Shown one piece after another: positions 40,701-48,839 of a stretch of DNA of 64,000 nt (positions are counted from its first letter, which is position 1; every line of letters begins with the position of its first letter). The DNA lies in the NCBI GenBank assembly GCA_002798195.1, contig NWQM01000009.1, positions 36,919 through 100,918 on the forward strand. Direction: 5' to 3'. The stretch comes from Lysobacteraceae bacterium NML03-0222 (GTDB taxonomy: Bacteria > Pseudomonadota > Gammaproteobacteria > Xanthomonadales > Xanthomonadaceae). A program made the translations under genes and the position numbers. The notes below the pieces were generated by a model that saw only the letters and a program-made list of their open reading frames with translations, did no database searches and was not told where the DNA came from.

Positions 40701-40977
40701 GGATGCACTGGAGCGGCTGGAGGAGCGCATCCCGGATGTCATGCTGCTGGATATCGAAATGCCGCGCATGGATGGTTACGAGTTGGCCTCGGAAATGAAG
40801 CGCCACTCGCGCCTGCGGCATATCCCGATCATCATGATTACCTCCAGAAGTGGCGACAAGCACCGTCAGCGCGCCTTCGAGCTGGGCGTGAACCGCTATC
40901 TTGGCAAGCCTTACCAGGAGCCGGAGCTGTTGCGCAATGTGAACGAACTGCTGGGGCGTGCACGTGAACAAGACTGA
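34723..40977 (+). CDS. chpA: ChpA/PilL, giant hybrid CheA-type kinase of the Pil-Chp system
   Basis: A 2084-residue protein. Hpt-like sites are at His52 (LHQVQGS), His713 (HTLKGSGR), His871 (HTMNGAF) and His1363 (HTLKGGAR). A 140-residue EAER(L/I) repeat covers 962-1101, followed by more charged helix to about 1270. The dimerisation and ATPase parts include LLRNAVAHGIETP near 1672, DDGAGIDRDAV near 1715 and GRGVGMDVV near 1768. A CheW domain follows (about 1805-1955), then a C-terminal receiver with Asp2010 (LLDIEMPRMDGYE). Of the Hpt sites, only 713 and 1363 have full HTLKG; 52 and 871 are weaker. It phosphorylates PilG. Confidence 0.95.
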   Translation: MNMLREAIDHATLGWIKPELDSSLLQVRQEVEAYVEDGADPERMRKAATLLHQVQGSLRMIELYAPAMVSGEMQQLASAIGQGQVASVDEACAALMRGALQLPDYLERLQGGHRDIPIVLMPLANELREVRGLKPVSEGVFFSPDLALPAKTIPDARQVMADPPSTVQLQRLGKALAEWSDGQADFATIHGALSALSEEPGSAEARRLLWVASHVAEAAADGALEADTALRTVFASVEREARSLFSTADEQARQPALSSLVEPTRQLLYQVANSKAEHPALALLRSSFNLDTQAQVSDSEYASAKGSVTGINRALMDTVSAALKEDVLRVKDALDLFLRMGRKDAEALAPQAEALGRIADTLGMLDLGTAREVVAVQRDTVAELASGRIPMDENVLLDVAGALLYVDASLDDLQEQVSRGGSPSADAQDALGASELRQLMEALSREAIANFDNARQAFVAFVETSWDHAQLVDVPALLEQVVGALKILELPEAADYLTAISRYTKVELLTRKRIPGNQQLDTLADALSSIEYYLEALRDQRGGRDNILSITRQSLEALHYWPLPAEELATDFAPFANSHEDSYEDWLNQASKPQAAEPPATLAMDAELAAAQAQPEVETAEPISVAQLLGEAPQAESPTLAAAAAANDEPPAGVLPVEAGGFDLGSDEIDDEIREIFLEEVEEEIRNLDELLPQWRQAPDDLEQARSIRRVFHTLKGSGRLVGARLLGEFSWKVENMLNRVLDGSRPATPAVLALVTHAHEALPALLAALTGTPIARDLAGIEAAADRLAAGEEVHYQPEPVAAHPQMQVAGQAAAETAADTASVAVEVDAVLLEILDAEVAGHLKTIDTWLADPQAAEHVPSSELLRAVHTMNGAFAMAEVPEITRATGPTESWLKRSLAAGAVAGAQGVALLAELTKQIRSTVTGLTGQTQRVPLQDSLASQAESLRDALPEAALPDVHEAERLEAERLEAERLEAERLEAERLEAERLEAERLEAERLEAERLEAERLEAERLEAERLEAERLEAERLEAERLEAERLEAERLEAERLEAERLEAERLEAERIEAERIEAERIEAERIEAERIEAERIEAERLEAERLEAQQLEAEQATLADDVPAAEVDLLAAVREEEETRWAAHAEQMQAESEARAQQARLAEVLAQTEARANALIAEIEQRINMQESDPVEVMRLAALEFREQAKALALRTREFEDFMQMEDARLQEERVGDPAYEESRRQSQMQIDVAREVVARLEKQADVAALREREFRDFMALEEERLAKLQAPQFHHSVYIEPEAAEAAARASQADSIGPDGPLEIDGLDEDLLEIFIEEGNDLLDEADGLTAGLRAAPDDAEILKALQRNLHTLKGGARMAGIMSMGDLGHALESLLESAAEGDAGLQSGDIALTESALDRLHAMLERVSQRRAIYPADALVQALMARARGEALSAADASEAAAVVVEMPSLSAPIDVAQSEAESTSRSSHEQVRVRADLLERLVNYAGEVAIYRSRLEQQLGAFRSAMAEMEQTNTRLRDQVRRLDIETEAQIVARYQREQDAADPTFDPLELDRFSTLQQLSRALGESANDLSSLQGSLEELTRQYETLLQQQSKVSTELQEGLMRARMVSVESALPRLRRVVRQAAGELGKEVQFVLDGSQGELDRNVLERMLGPLEHLLRNAVAHGIETPEKRKAAGKSANGEVRLKVSPEGSEVVLQVLDDGAGIDRDAVRRRAEARGLIAPGAELSNTQLDNLILVSGFSTADSVSQVAGRGVGMDVVNNEVRQIGGGLQISSTPGQGSCFTLHLPQTLAVTQAVFVRIGENTFAVPVASVRAVSRIERSEYEASGAIHSYGGEDYQIHDLGLLLGQAPVKAEGQLQVPLILVRSGDLRVAVGVDQIIGNREIVVKPTGPQINSIPGIFGATVMGDGQVMIILDIAPLARRYAGREALVAMQQVPAIKAASVPLVMVVDDSITMRKVTSRVLMRQGFEVLTAKDGVDALERLEERIPDVMLLDIEMPRMDGYELASEMKRHSRLRHIPIIMITSRSGDKHRQRAFELGVNRYLGKPYQEPELLRNVNELLGRAREQD
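37606..38025 (+). repeat. 28 tandem 15-bp units encoding EAERL/EAERI inside chpA
   Basis: Consecutive copies of GAAGCCGAACGCCTC and single-base variants (GTCTC, GTATC) cover 420 bases. They encode 20 EAERL, then 6 EAERI, then 2 EAERL, then a decayed unit (EAQQL). No spacers separate the units. Near-identity even at third codon positions points to recent expansion by slippage or unequal crossing over. Because 15 is a multiple of three, all six frames stay open here. Confidence 0.97.
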
Positions 40978-43174
40978 GACTCGTACCGTACTTCTGGCGC
41001 GCCCGGGTGAGGCACGGGCGCAATTGCAGGCTGCGCTGGAGCAGGTCGGGCTGGATTTGGTGCTGGTTGCCGATCCGCTGGAAATCGAGCAAGCGCAGGT
41101 GCTGTCACTTCGGCCCAACAATCTGGTGATGGTGATGAATGCCGAGGTGGAGGAAGTGCTGGAGCGCTTCGACGATCTTCTGGCGCTGGATGATTGCCGC
41201 ATCCTGTTTGAAGAAGCCGAGCTTGTCGCAGCTCGCGCAGGCTGGGATGTGGCTCGCTGGTCGCGGCATTTGTCGGCCAAGCTATTGGGGCATGGCGATG
41301 TGCTGCCGGCCGGGCACGAAATGGATACCGTGACCATCAAGCCTGCGGTCAGCCAGCAGGATGATGCCAAGGCCATTGCGGAGGATAGGGTGGCGGTGGT
41401 CGAGGCTGAGCCTGTACCGGCAGCGTGGCTTGAAATCGAGCCAGCCATTGAGGCCGTGACCGGGGAGCAGGTGCCAGCCGATTTGCCCCCGGTGTTGCAG
41501 CCGATAGCCGATTCTGAGCCGCAAGCGGTCATTGAACACCCGATGGCAGCCGAAGCGCCAGAGATGATGGCAGCGACCTCGGCGTCCGCAGTATCGGACT
41601 ATGCCGATTACGATGATCTGGATGCGTTCTCGTTTCTCGACCAGGAGGCGATTGCAGCTGCGCAGGCGCGTGATGCCGAGGCGGCGGCCATTCGTGAGGC
41701 CGAGGCAGCGGCGGAGGCCGCGCTCCGCACAGAGCAGGCAGCCACAGATTTGAGCATGGACTACAGCGCTTGGGATGCGGTTTGGCCTGAGCAGCAAAAT
41801 GATATTGAACCTGTAGCGACGCCAGTGCCCGTATCGCCGGAAATGGCGCCGGAGCTGACAGCTAGGCTGGAAACAAATTTTGAAACACCGCTGGATGCGG
41901 GCTTTGTGGCGCTGCAGGCCAAGGAGTTTGCAGAAAATAGTCAGCCTGCAGATGTGTCCAGAACGCTGGATGCAGGGATGCTGGAAGAATATGACCAGCT
42001 GGATGATATTTCCTTCCTGAACATTGAAGCGCGCCATACGGCTGAGCCTGGATTTACCGAAAATCAAACGCTTCTGGCGGAGGCTGACACGCCTTCTGCC
42101 ACGGCACTGCCGAGCTGGGACATTTCTGCGCAACTCGACAGTACGGCACTGTCTTCAGAGCAGCCAGCTGACGCGAATGCAGATACGGGTGACTGGAGCA
42201 TCTATCAGGATTTTGAGGCTATCGCGGACTTGCCTGATACCGCGTTTGAGCAACAGGTAGATAGTCAATCAGCAGCGGCTGCCGAGCCTTCTGAAGTGCC
42301 ATATGAAGAAGCCTTTCAACGTATCACCGATGATCTGAATCAGTTTGAGCCACCGCAGGCACAAGATGGCTGGCAGGACTTTGAGCGCCCGGAACCGGAA
42401 AGCCAAGCGCCTTCGCAGGCAGATACGGAGTCTTCTGTCAAGGCCACAGCCAAAAATTTCGAGACACTATCGCAATGGTCGCTCAGCGATATTTCACTGA
42501 CCATTGATGAGGGCAAAAAACGCCCGGCCTTCGACAATAAACGTCTGAATGATTTGGAGCAGCGGATTTCTTCGCTGGCTCTGGTGAAAACCGAGGAAGA
42601 AATCGAGGCAGAGGCCAGACAAAAGCAGCATGAAGGCGCGGTTTTGGTCATTGGCGGGATTGGCGGGCCTGACCCTTTGCGCCATATCCTTCAGCAGCTG
42701 CCGAAGGATTTCCCGGTGCCGGTACTGGTACAGCAGTGGTTGGATGCGGGCAGTTATGACCGGCTGCAAAGGCAGATGGAGCGGGTTAGCGCGATTCCCA
42801 TTGTCTTGGCCGTGCCGGGCATGGAGGCCGATGACGGAACCGTCTATATCGTGCCGCCCGGAGTGGGCTTGTCTGCTGAGGCGGGCAAACGTCTGCGCTT
42901 TACCCAGGTCGATAGCCGCGAGTTTGCCAACCTGCTTGATGCCCTGCCCAGCATCAGTAGCGTAGCCGTTTTGCTTTCTGGCGCCAGTGATGCTTTTGTG
43001 GAGCCGCTGCTGCGCTTCCAGCAAAGCGGCGGCAAGTTGTTGGCACAGTGTGAGGAGGGCTGCTACGACCACAGCATGCCGGCCCTGATGGCCAGCCGTG
43101 GTGCGCAACTGGATACGCCTGCCGGTATTGCTGCGTGCATCAAGGCGCTTTGGTCAACCACGGAGTTGAAATGA
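40964..43174 (+). CDS. chpB: ChpB-like protein with degenerate CheB methylesterase domain
   Basis: A 736-residue protein. Residues 1 to about 115 form a globular region resembling a pseudo-receiver (LEEVLERFDDLLALDDCRILF region). A long acidic, Ala/Gln/Glu-rich linker follows to about 545, then a CheB-like domain to the end. In active CheB the first catalytic motif is GASTGG; here it is VIGGIGGP (residues 562-569), one residue shorter and without Ser. The catalytic His region reads LVQQWLD instead of VQHM. The protein is therefore probably not a methylesterase. GTG at 40964 was chosen because GGGG lies seven bases upstream; it overlaps chpA by 14 bases. Confidence 0.8.
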   Translation: MNKTETRTVLLARPGEARAQLQAALEQVGLDLVLVADPLEIEQAQVLSLRPNNLVMVMNAEVEEVLERFDDLLALDDCRILFEEAELVAARAGWDVARWSRHLSAKLLGHGDVLPAGHEMDTVTIKPAVSQQDDAKAIAEDRVAVVEAEPVPAAWLEIEPAIEAVTGEQVPADLPPVLQPIADSEPQAVIEHPMAAEAPEMMAATSASAVSDYADYDDLDAFSFLDQEAIAAAQARDAEAAAIREAEAAAEAALRTEQAATDLSMDYSAWDAVWPEQQNDIEPVATPVPVSPEMAPELTARLETNFETPLDAGFVALQAKEFAENSQPADVSRTLDAGMLEEYDQLDDISFLNIEARHTAEPGFTENQTLLAEADTPSATALPSWDISAQLDSTALSSEQPADANADTGDWSIYQDFEAIADLPDTAFEQQVDSQSAAAAEPSEVPYEEAFQRITDDLNQFEPPQAQDGWQDFERPEPESQAPSQADTESSVKATAKNFETLSQWSLSDISLTIDEGKKRPAFDNKRLNDLEQRISSLALVKTEEEIEAEARQKQHEGAVLVIGGIGGPDPLRHILQQLPKDFPVPVLVQQWLDAGSYDRLQRQMERVSAIPIVLAVPGMEADDGTVYIVPPGVGLSAEAGKRLRFTQVDSREFANLLDALPSISSVAVLLSGASDAFVEPLLRFQQSGGKLLAQCEEGCYDHSMPALMASRGAQLDTPAGIAACIKALWSTTELK

Positions 43175-43638
43175 ACGAGAGTCTTGCCACTGCCGCCACC
43201 TTGCGTGGCGTGATGATTCAGATTCCCGGCAGCCAGCTGCTGCTGCCCAATGCGGTGATTGCCGAAGTGCTGACCCTGGCCGAATCCGAGCCGGTAGACG
43301 GCGCACCGGACTGGCTGCTTGGCAAAATTCGCTGGCATGGCTGGCAGGTGCCACTGATTGCCTTTTCACGCCTGGCTCGGACAGGGACACCCAGCGGCAC
43401 CTTGCGTGGCCAGCGTGTATTGATTCTGAAGGCCTTGGGCGGTAATCCGCGCATGCCCTACATGGCTATCCTGGCGCAAGGCTTCCCGCGGCTGATTACC
43501 GTGCCGGAAACACTGGAAGACTTGGGCACTGCCGGTGAGGATATCCCGGCATTCAAAGTACGCTATCTGGATGAAGAAGCCATGATTCCAGACTTGGAGC
43601 AAATGGAAATCCTGTTGCAGGAAGTGCTGGGCGGCTGA
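43171..43638 (+). CDS. chpC: ChpC, CheW-like adaptor
   Basis: A 155-residue CheW-domain protein: GVMIQIPGSQLLLPNAVIAEVLTLAESEPVDGAPDWLLGKIRWHGWQVPLIAFSRL. It begins at the ATG at 43171, overlapping the chpB stop by four bases, and is the last gene of the Pil-Chp operon. It may link additional receptors to ChpA/PilL. The operon ends here; no cheR/pilK or pilH follows. Confidence 0.88.
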   Translation: MNESLATAATLRGVMIQIPGSQLLLPNAVIAEVLTLAESEPVDGAPDWLLGKIRWHGWQVPLIAFSRLARTGTPSGTLRGQRVLILKALGGNPRMPYMAILAQGFPRLITVPETLEDLGTAGEDIPAFKVRYLDEEAMIPDLEQMEILLQEVLGG

Positions 43639-43690
43639 ATTCTGCAAGCCTTCCTGGCGCTGGGGTCGGCGCGGGTATTGCGCAAACCAC

Positions 43691-44425
43691 TCAACCCATA
43701 TCTCCAAAGCGCAGTTGCAATGCGCTGATGGCGGCAAGGCCGGCGGTTTCGGTGCGCAAGATGCGCGGGCCAAGTCGCAGTCCGGCAAAGCCTGCGGCTT
43801 GCAACGCTTGCAAATCGCTTGCTGACCAGCCGCCTTCGGGGCCTACGGCGATAACCAGGGCTTGTGTGTCGATATTGAGTGTGGCGATGCTTTGCGTGGC
43901 TTCAGGCTCAAGATAAAACCGCGCTGCCGGTAGCCCTGGGTGTTGCAGCGCGGTGGCAAGCGCTGCAGGTGCGGCCACTTGCGGGCAGATCGCGCGCCCG
44001 GATTGCTCGCAGGCGGCAATCACCACGCCCTGCCAGTGCGCCAGACGTTTTTGCGCGCGCGCTGCATCCAGCTTCACTTCACTGCGCTGGCTGGATACCG
44101 GCATGAAGGCCGCAGCGCCCAGTTCAGTGGCTTTTTGCAAAATCAGATCCATCTTCTCGCCCCGGGCAATGCCTTGCAGCAGGGTGATGGCAAGTGGTGA
44201 TTCGCGTTCGACTTTTTCGGCGCTGAGCACTTCCACTTCGCAGTCACGTTTGCCGGCTTGCGTGATGCGAGCCAAATAGTCATGACCATCACCGTTGAAC
44301 AGTAGGCACTCATCACCGCTTGCAAGGCGCAATACGCGCAGCAGATGGTTGGCGGCGTTTTCCGGCAGGTGCAGGCGTTGGCCGATGCTGATTGGGCTAT
44401 CAATCCAGGTACGGGTCAGGCGCAT
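43691..44425 (-). CDS. rsmE: 16S rRNA m3U1498 methyltransferase
   Basis: A 244-residue SPOUT-class enzyme that methylates N3 of U1498 of 16S rRNA. The C-terminal knot motifs are VIAVGPEGGWSASDL and LRLGPRILRTETAGLAAISAL. An N-terminal PUA-like region carries HLLRVLRLASGDE. The start overlaps the bioA stop by ten bases, so it follows bioA in one transcript. It is convergent with chpC across 52 bases. Confidence 0.95.
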   Translation of the reverse strand: MRLTRTWIDSPISIGQRLHLPENAANHLLRVLRLASGDECLLFNGDGHDYLARITQAGKRDCEVEVLSAEKVERESPLAITLLQGIARGEKMDLILQKATELGAAAFMPVSSQRSEVKLDAARAQKRLAHWQGVVIAACEQSGRAICPQVAAPAALATALQHPGLPAARFYLEPEATQSIATLNIDTQALVIAVGPEGGWSASDLQALQAAGFAGLRLGPRILRTETAGLAAISALQLRFGDMG

Positions 44426-45813
44426 GAAGTGGCGTTCTCGATGGCGTGGCAGGTGATTTCGGCAAGCAGGTCAAGCTCGGCCGGGGTGATGCAATACGGT
44501 GGCATCCAGTACAGCACATCCCCCAGCGGGCGCAGAATCACGCCGTGTGCCAGTGCGGCCTTGTAGGCCGCAAGGCCGACGCGCAATTCCGGCGCAAAGG
44601 GGGTGTGCTTGTTGCCATCACGGGCAAGCTCGAAGGCGCAGACCATGCCGGTCTGGCGGGCATCGGCCACATGCGGCAGGCGAGCGATGCTCTGGCGGTG
44701 CTCGGCCATGCGTGCCATCAGGGGCTGGTTGCGTTCAATGACGGCATCGGCTGCAAAAATATCCAGAGATGCCAGCGCTGCCGCGCAGGCCAGCGGATTG
44801 CCGGTATAGCTGTGCGAATGCAGGAAGGCGCGCTCGCGCGAATCGTCCAGAAAACCCTGGTAAACCGTCTGCGTGGTGAGCACCGCAGCCAGTGGCAAAA
44901 AGCCGCCGGTCAAGCCTTTGGACAAACAGAGAAAATCCGGCTGCACGTCTGCGGCCTCGCAGGCAAACATCGTGCCGGTGCGGCCAAAGCCGGTGGCGAT
45001 TTCATCGGCAATAAAAAATGCGCCGTGGGTATCGCATAGCTCGCGTACCCGGCGCAAATAGGTTGGATGGTGCATGCGCATGCCGCCTGCGCATTGCAGC
45101 AGCGGCTCGATAATCACTGCACAGATTTCACCGCGGTGGCGCTCGAAAATATCGGCCAGCTGCTCGGCTGCTGCCAAGGCTTGTTGCTCGGCTTGCGCCT
45201 CGTTTTCACAGCCATAGGCATCGGGTGAGGGGGCGAAAATGCACTCTGACAGCAGCGGGGCATAGGTGCGACGGTAGAGCGGAATATCGCCCACCGACAG
45301 CGCGCCCAGGGTTTCACCGTGATAGCCGTTGGCGAGCGCCACAAAGCGGCTGCGCTGCGTCTGGCCGGCGTTGCGGAACCAGTGAAACGCCATTTTCAGC
45401 GCCACCTCCACCCCGGCCGAGCCATTGTCGGCATAAAACACCTTGGCAAGCGGTGCGCGGTCGGCTTGACGCGGGGCGATGGTGAGCAGCCGTTCGGCCA
45501 GCTCGATGGCCGGGCGGTGCGAAAAGCCTGCCAGAATCACTTGCTCAAGCTGCGCGGCCTGGGCTGCGATGGCAGCGACAATGCGCGGCTTGGCATGGCC
45601 GTGGATATTGGTCCACCAGCTGGAAACCGCATCCAGATAGCGCCTGCCATCCAGACCGGTCAGCCATGCACCTTGGCCGCTGGCAATCGGCACCAGCGGC
45701 AGGGTATCGGGGTGCTCGCGCATCTGTGTGCAGGGGTGCCAAAGCACTGCCAAATCGCGTGCTTGCCAGTCGGCTGCCTCGGATAGAATTGCAGGAGAAT
45801 GAATTGAACGCAT
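44416..45813 (-). CDS. bioA: Adenosylmethionine-8-amino-7-oxononanoate aminotransferase
   Basis: A 465-residue class III PLP aminotransferase of biotin synthesis. Diagnostic blocks are LWHPCTQM near the start, DAVSSWWTNIHGHAKP, and the PLP lysine at Lys299 (LCLSKGLTGGFLP). It makes 7,8-diaminopelargonate using S-adenosylmethionine as amino donor. No other bio gene is in the window. It diverges from nudE with 33 bases between starts. Confidence 0.95.
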   Translation of the reverse strand: MRSIHSPAILSEAADWQARDLAVLWHPCTQMREHPDTLPLVPIASGQGAWLTGLDGRRYLDAVSSWWTNIHGHAKPRIVAAIAAQAAQLEQVILAGFSHRPAIELAERLLTIAPRQADRAPLAKVFYADNGSAGVEVALKMAFHWFRNAGQTQRSRFVALANGYHGETLGALSVGDIPLYRRTYAPLLSECIFAPSPDAYGCENEAQAEQQALAAAEQLADIFERHRGEICAVIIEPLLQCAGGMRMHHPTYLRRVRELCDTHGAFFIADEIATGFGRTGTMFACEAADVQPDFLCLSKGLTGGFLPLAAVLTTQTVYQGFLDDSRERAFLHSHSYTGNPLACAAALASLDIFAADAVIERNQPLMARMAEHRQSIARLPHVADARQTGMVCAFELARDGNKHTPFAPELRVGLAAYKAALAHGVILRPLGDVLYWMPPYCITPAELDLLAEITCHAIENATSCA

Positions 45814-45846
45814 AGACCGCCATTATCGCCGGTCAGAGGAGCCGTG

Positions 45847-46398
45847 ATGCCGACTGAATTTCCCATCATCCATGAGGTTCGCAAGAAGCAGGAACCATCG
45901 CGCATGGTGGAGGAGTTGGAGCTTGAATTCTCCAATGGCGAGCGCCGTCTGTACCGTCGTCTGCTGGCGCAGGGGGATGGCGCGGTGATTGTGGTGGCGA
46001 TGCCCGACCCGGAGCATGTGCTTTTGGTGCGCGAATACGCCGCCGGGATGGCGCATTACGAGTTGGGGCCGGTGAAAGGTTCGATTGATGTCGGCGAGGA
46101 TGTGCTTGCCGCCGCCAACCGCGAGCTGATGGAAGAAGCCGGTTTTGGTGCACGCAAGCTGCAAGTGCTGCGGCCGCTGGCGCTCTCGCCCTCTTATATG
46201 ACCCATGTGGCGCAGGTGGTGCTGGCTGAAGACCTGTACGAGCAGCGCCTGCCGGGTGATGAGCCCGAGCCGATGGAAGTCATCCGCTGGCCGTTGGCCA
46301 ATCTGGGGGAGCTGGTGGCACGCGATGACATCACCGATGGCCGCGGCATCGCGGCTCTGTTCATCGTGCGCGAATGGCTGCAAAGGAGGCCGCGCTGA
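45847..46398 (+). CDS. nudE: NudE, ADP-compounds Nudix hydrolase
   Basis: A 183-residue Nudix protein. The Nudix box is GSIDVGEDVLAAANRELMEEAGF. The flanking LVREYAAGMAHYELGPVKG and LSPSYMTHVAQVVLAEDLY identify the NudE subgroup, which cleaves ADP-ribose, NADH and diadenosine polyphosphates. AGAGGA lies six bases before the ATG; GTG one codon earlier is an alternative. Its stop overlaps the cysQ start by one base. Confidence 0.9.
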   Translation: MPTEFPIIHEVRKKQEPSRMVEELELEFSNGERRLYRRLLAQGDGAVIVVAMPDPEHVLLVREYAAGMAHYELGPVKGSIDVGEDVLAAANRELMEEAGFGARKLQVLRPLALSPSYMTHVAQVVLAEDLYEQRLPGDEPEPMEVIRWPLANLGELVARDDITDGRGIAALFIVREWLQRRPR

Positions 46399-47189
46399 TG
46401 GATGCCGCATTGCGTGAAGCGGTCATTGCCATCGCCCATGAAGCGGCGCTGCGCATCATGGACGTGTATACGCAGGACTTTGCGGTGACCTGGAAAGCCG
46501 ATGCCTCGCCGGTGACGGCTGCCGACATGGCCGCGCATGAGCACATCAGCAGCAGGCTGGCCGAGCTGACCCCGGATATTCCAGTGCTGTCGGAAGAATC
46601 TGCCGATATTGCGGCTGCCGAGCGACAAGGCTGGCCGCGTTTGTGGCTGGTTGACCCGCTGGATGGCACTCGCGAGTTCATCAAGAAAAACGGCGAATTC
46701 AGCGTCAATATCGCCCTGATTGAGAACCATATCGCCACTTGGGGCGTGATTGTTTCGCCAGTGCATGGTTTTGTGTATTACGGTGGTCCGCAGCATGGTG
46801 CATGGCGGCGCGCCCATTTGGGCGGCATCAGCCAGCCGCTGCAGTCCCGCCGCCCGTATGCCCAGCCTCTGCAAGTGGCCGCCAGCCGCTCGCATGGCGA
46901 TGCCAGAACCCAGGAGTTGATAGCAAGCTTGGGCGATGTCGAGGTCATTCGTCTGGGCTCATCGCTGAAATTTTGCCATCTGGCCGATGGCCGCCTTGAC
47001 CTCTATGCCCGCTTTGGGCCGACCAGCGAATGGGATACTGCCGCAGGCCAGGCCATCCTGGAGGGCGCAGGCGGCGCGCTCATCGACTTGCAAGGCCGCC
47101 CGTTTCGCTACAACGCACGCGATACGCTTTTGAATGGCGATTTTCTTGCCGCAGGCGATTGCGCATTGCTGGAGGAAATACGCCCATGA
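46398..47189 (+). CDS. cysQ: 3'(2'),5'-bisphosphate nucleotidase CysQ
   Basis: A 263-residue inositol-monophosphatase-fold enzyme. The metal sites are seen in LSEESADI and LVDPLDGTREFIKKNGEF, and a third in ASEWDTAAG-like TSEWDTAAGQAIL. It hydrolyses PAP/PAPS-derived bisphosphates from sulfate assimilation. The start is at 46398, preceded by AAAGGAGG at eight bases. It sits between nudE and mazG in a tight house-cleaning operon. Confidence 0.93.
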   Translation: MDAALREAVIAIAHEAALRIMDVYTQDFAVTWKADASPVTAADMAAHEHISSRLAELTPDIPVLSEESADIAAAERQGWPRLWLVDPLDGTREFIKKNGEFSVNIALIENHIATWGVIVSPVHGFVYYGGPQHGAWRRAHLGGISQPLQSRRPYAQPLQVAASRSHGDARTQELIASLGDVEVIRLGSSLKFCHLADGRLDLYARFGPTSEWDTAAGQAILEGAGGALIDLQGRPFRYNARDTLLNGDFLAAGDCALLEEIRP

Positions 47190-47968
47190 AGCGCCTTCTG
47201 GACATCATGAGCGCGTTGCGCGACAAGCAAACCGGCTGCCCTTGGGATATTGAGCAAACCTTCGCCAGCATCGCCCCGTACACCATAGAAGAAGCGTATG
47301 AGGTGGCCGATGCCATCGACCGTGGCGCTATGGCCGACCTGCGCGAAGAACTGGGCGATTTGCTGCTGCAAGTGGTGTTTCATGCCCAGATGGCCAGCGA
47401 GCAAGGCGCGTTTGATTTCGATGATGTGGTGGACGCTATTTGCGAAAAAATGACCCGCCGCCACCCGCATGTTTTTGCCGATGCGCATATCGACAGCGCC
47501 GAGGCACAAACCGCTGCCTGGGAAGCACAAAAGCAGGCCGAGCGCCAGGCCAGGGGAGAGTTGGATGATTCGGCACTGGCCGGGATTGCCCGTGGCCTGC
47601 CGGAATGGCAGCGTGCCGTGAAATTGCAGAACCGCGCTGCACGCTGCGGCTTTGACTGGCCGGATTACCGCCCGGTGCTGGCCAAGCTGCGTGAAGAACT
47701 GCACGAGGTGGAAGCCGAATTCATCGCCCGTGATGCGGGGCAAAGCGCCAGGCTGGAAGAAGAACTGGGCGATATGTTGTTTGTTGCCGCCAATCTGGCG
47801 CGTCATGCCGGCGTTGACCCGGGCAGCGCATTGCGACAGGCCAACCACAAATTCGAGCGTCGCTTCCGTGCCATGGAAGCGGCCGCCAAAAAACGTGGAG
47901 AGGCTTTTTCGGCGCTGACACTGCAACAACAAGAGCAGCTCTGGCAGCAAGTCAAGCAGCAAGGGTGA
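47186..47968 (+). CDS. mazG: Nucleoside triphosphate pyrophosphohydrolase MazG
   Basis: A 260-residue protein with two MazG repeats. The first has CPWDIEQTFASIAPYTIEEAYEVADAI and EELGDLLLQVVFHA (EExxD metal motif), the second LEEELGDMLFVAANLARH. It removes aberrant NTPs and in E. coli lowers ppGpp. ATG at 47186 overlaps cysQ by four bases. Last gene of nudE-cysQ-mazG. Confidence 0.95.
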   Translation: MKRLLDIMSALRDKQTGCPWDIEQTFASIAPYTIEEAYEVADAIDRGAMADLREELGDLLLQVVFHAQMASEQGAFDFDDVVDAICEKMTRRHPHVFADAHIDSAEAQTAAWEAQKQAERQARGELDDSALAGIARGLPEWQRAVKLQNRAARCGFDWPDYRPVLAKLREELHEVEAEFIARDAGQSARLEEELGDMLFVAANLARHAGVDPGSALRQANHKFERRFRAMEAAAKKRGEAFSALTLQQQEQLWQQVKQQG

Positions 47969-48113
47969 GGACTTGCCCACGCCTGCGGCGTTGCTGCAAT
48001 GCTGAAGCGTTTGTCAGTGAAAGCCGATGTATCCGTACGCCTAATTTGTGGCATCTTCACGCGCTTTCGACTTCACAGTGACAACACTTTACAGGCTTGA
48101 ATGAGGAGTTTTC

Positions 48114-48830
48114 ATGTCGCAGACACAGGAATCGGCAGGCGGTTTGGTTCTGGTTATCGAGGACAACCGCAATCTCTCCGAGATGATCGGGGAATATCTG
48201 GAAGGCAAAGGCTTTGAGGTGGATTACGCTGCCGATGGTCTGGACGGCTATCGTCTGGCTGCCGAGAACAGTTATGACGCGATTGTGCTGGACTTGATGC
48301 TGCCGCGTCTGGATGGTCTGGAGGTCTGCCGCCGCCTGCGCGAAGACGCGCGCAAGTCCACGCCGATTTTGATGCTGACCGCGCGTGACACGCTGGATGA
48401 CAAGCTCACTGGTTTGTCGGTCGGTGCGGATGACTACCTCACCAAACCATTTTCGGTGCTGGAGCTTGAGGCGCGGCTCAAGGTGCTGATTCGCCGTGAG
48501 CGCCGGCAGGTCGGCTCGGAAATTCTGAAAGTGGCGGACTTGGTGCTTGACCCGGCTTCACTACGGGTCACGCGCGCAGGCGAGGAGCTGTTGCTCTCGC
48601 CGATTGGCCTGAAGCTCTTGACCATCCTGATGCGTGAATCGCCGCGGGTGGTCAGCCGTCAGGAAATCGAGCGCGAGATTTGGGGCAATTCCCTGCCAGA
48701 CTCGGATACGTTGCGCAGCCATCTGTACAACTTGCGCAAGGTGATTGACAAGCCGTTCGACAAGCAGTTGCTGCATACCGTACAAAGCGCCGGTTATCGC
48801 ATCGCCGATATTGACCAGCCGCCGGCATAA
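48114..48830 (+). CDS. OmpR-family response regulator
   Basis: A 238-residue regulator. The receiver has IEDNRNLSEMIGEYL, the phospho-acceptor Asp60 (VLDLMLPRLDGLE) and the switch Lys in YLTKPFSVLELEARL. A winged-helix DNA-binding domain follows (LSPIGLKLLTILMRESPRVVSRQEIEREIWG). It resembles the ColR/PhoP type, but the exact homologue is uncertain. GAGGAG precedes the ATG. The 145-base gap upstream carries the likely promoter. A histidine kinase and a MacAB-type exporter follow. Confidence 0.9.
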   Translation: MSQTQESAGGLVLVIEDNRNLSEMIGEYLEGKGFEVDYAADGLDGYRLAAENSYDAIVLDLMLPRLDGLEVCRRLREDARKSTPILMLTARDTLDDKLTGLSVGADDYLTKPFSVLELEARLKVLIRRERRQVGSEILKVADLVLDPASLRVTRAGEELLLSPIGLKLLTILMRESPRVVSRQEIEREIWGNSLPDSDTLRSHLYNLRKVIDKPFDKQLLHTVQSAGYRIADIDQPPA

Positions 48831-48839
48831 GGTGTGCAC

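Noticed and set aside
31566..43638. pilH or pilK within the Pil-Chp operon
   Set aside because: All coding space is taken by pilG, pilI, pilJ, chpA, chpB and chpC; no further receiver or CheR motif was found.
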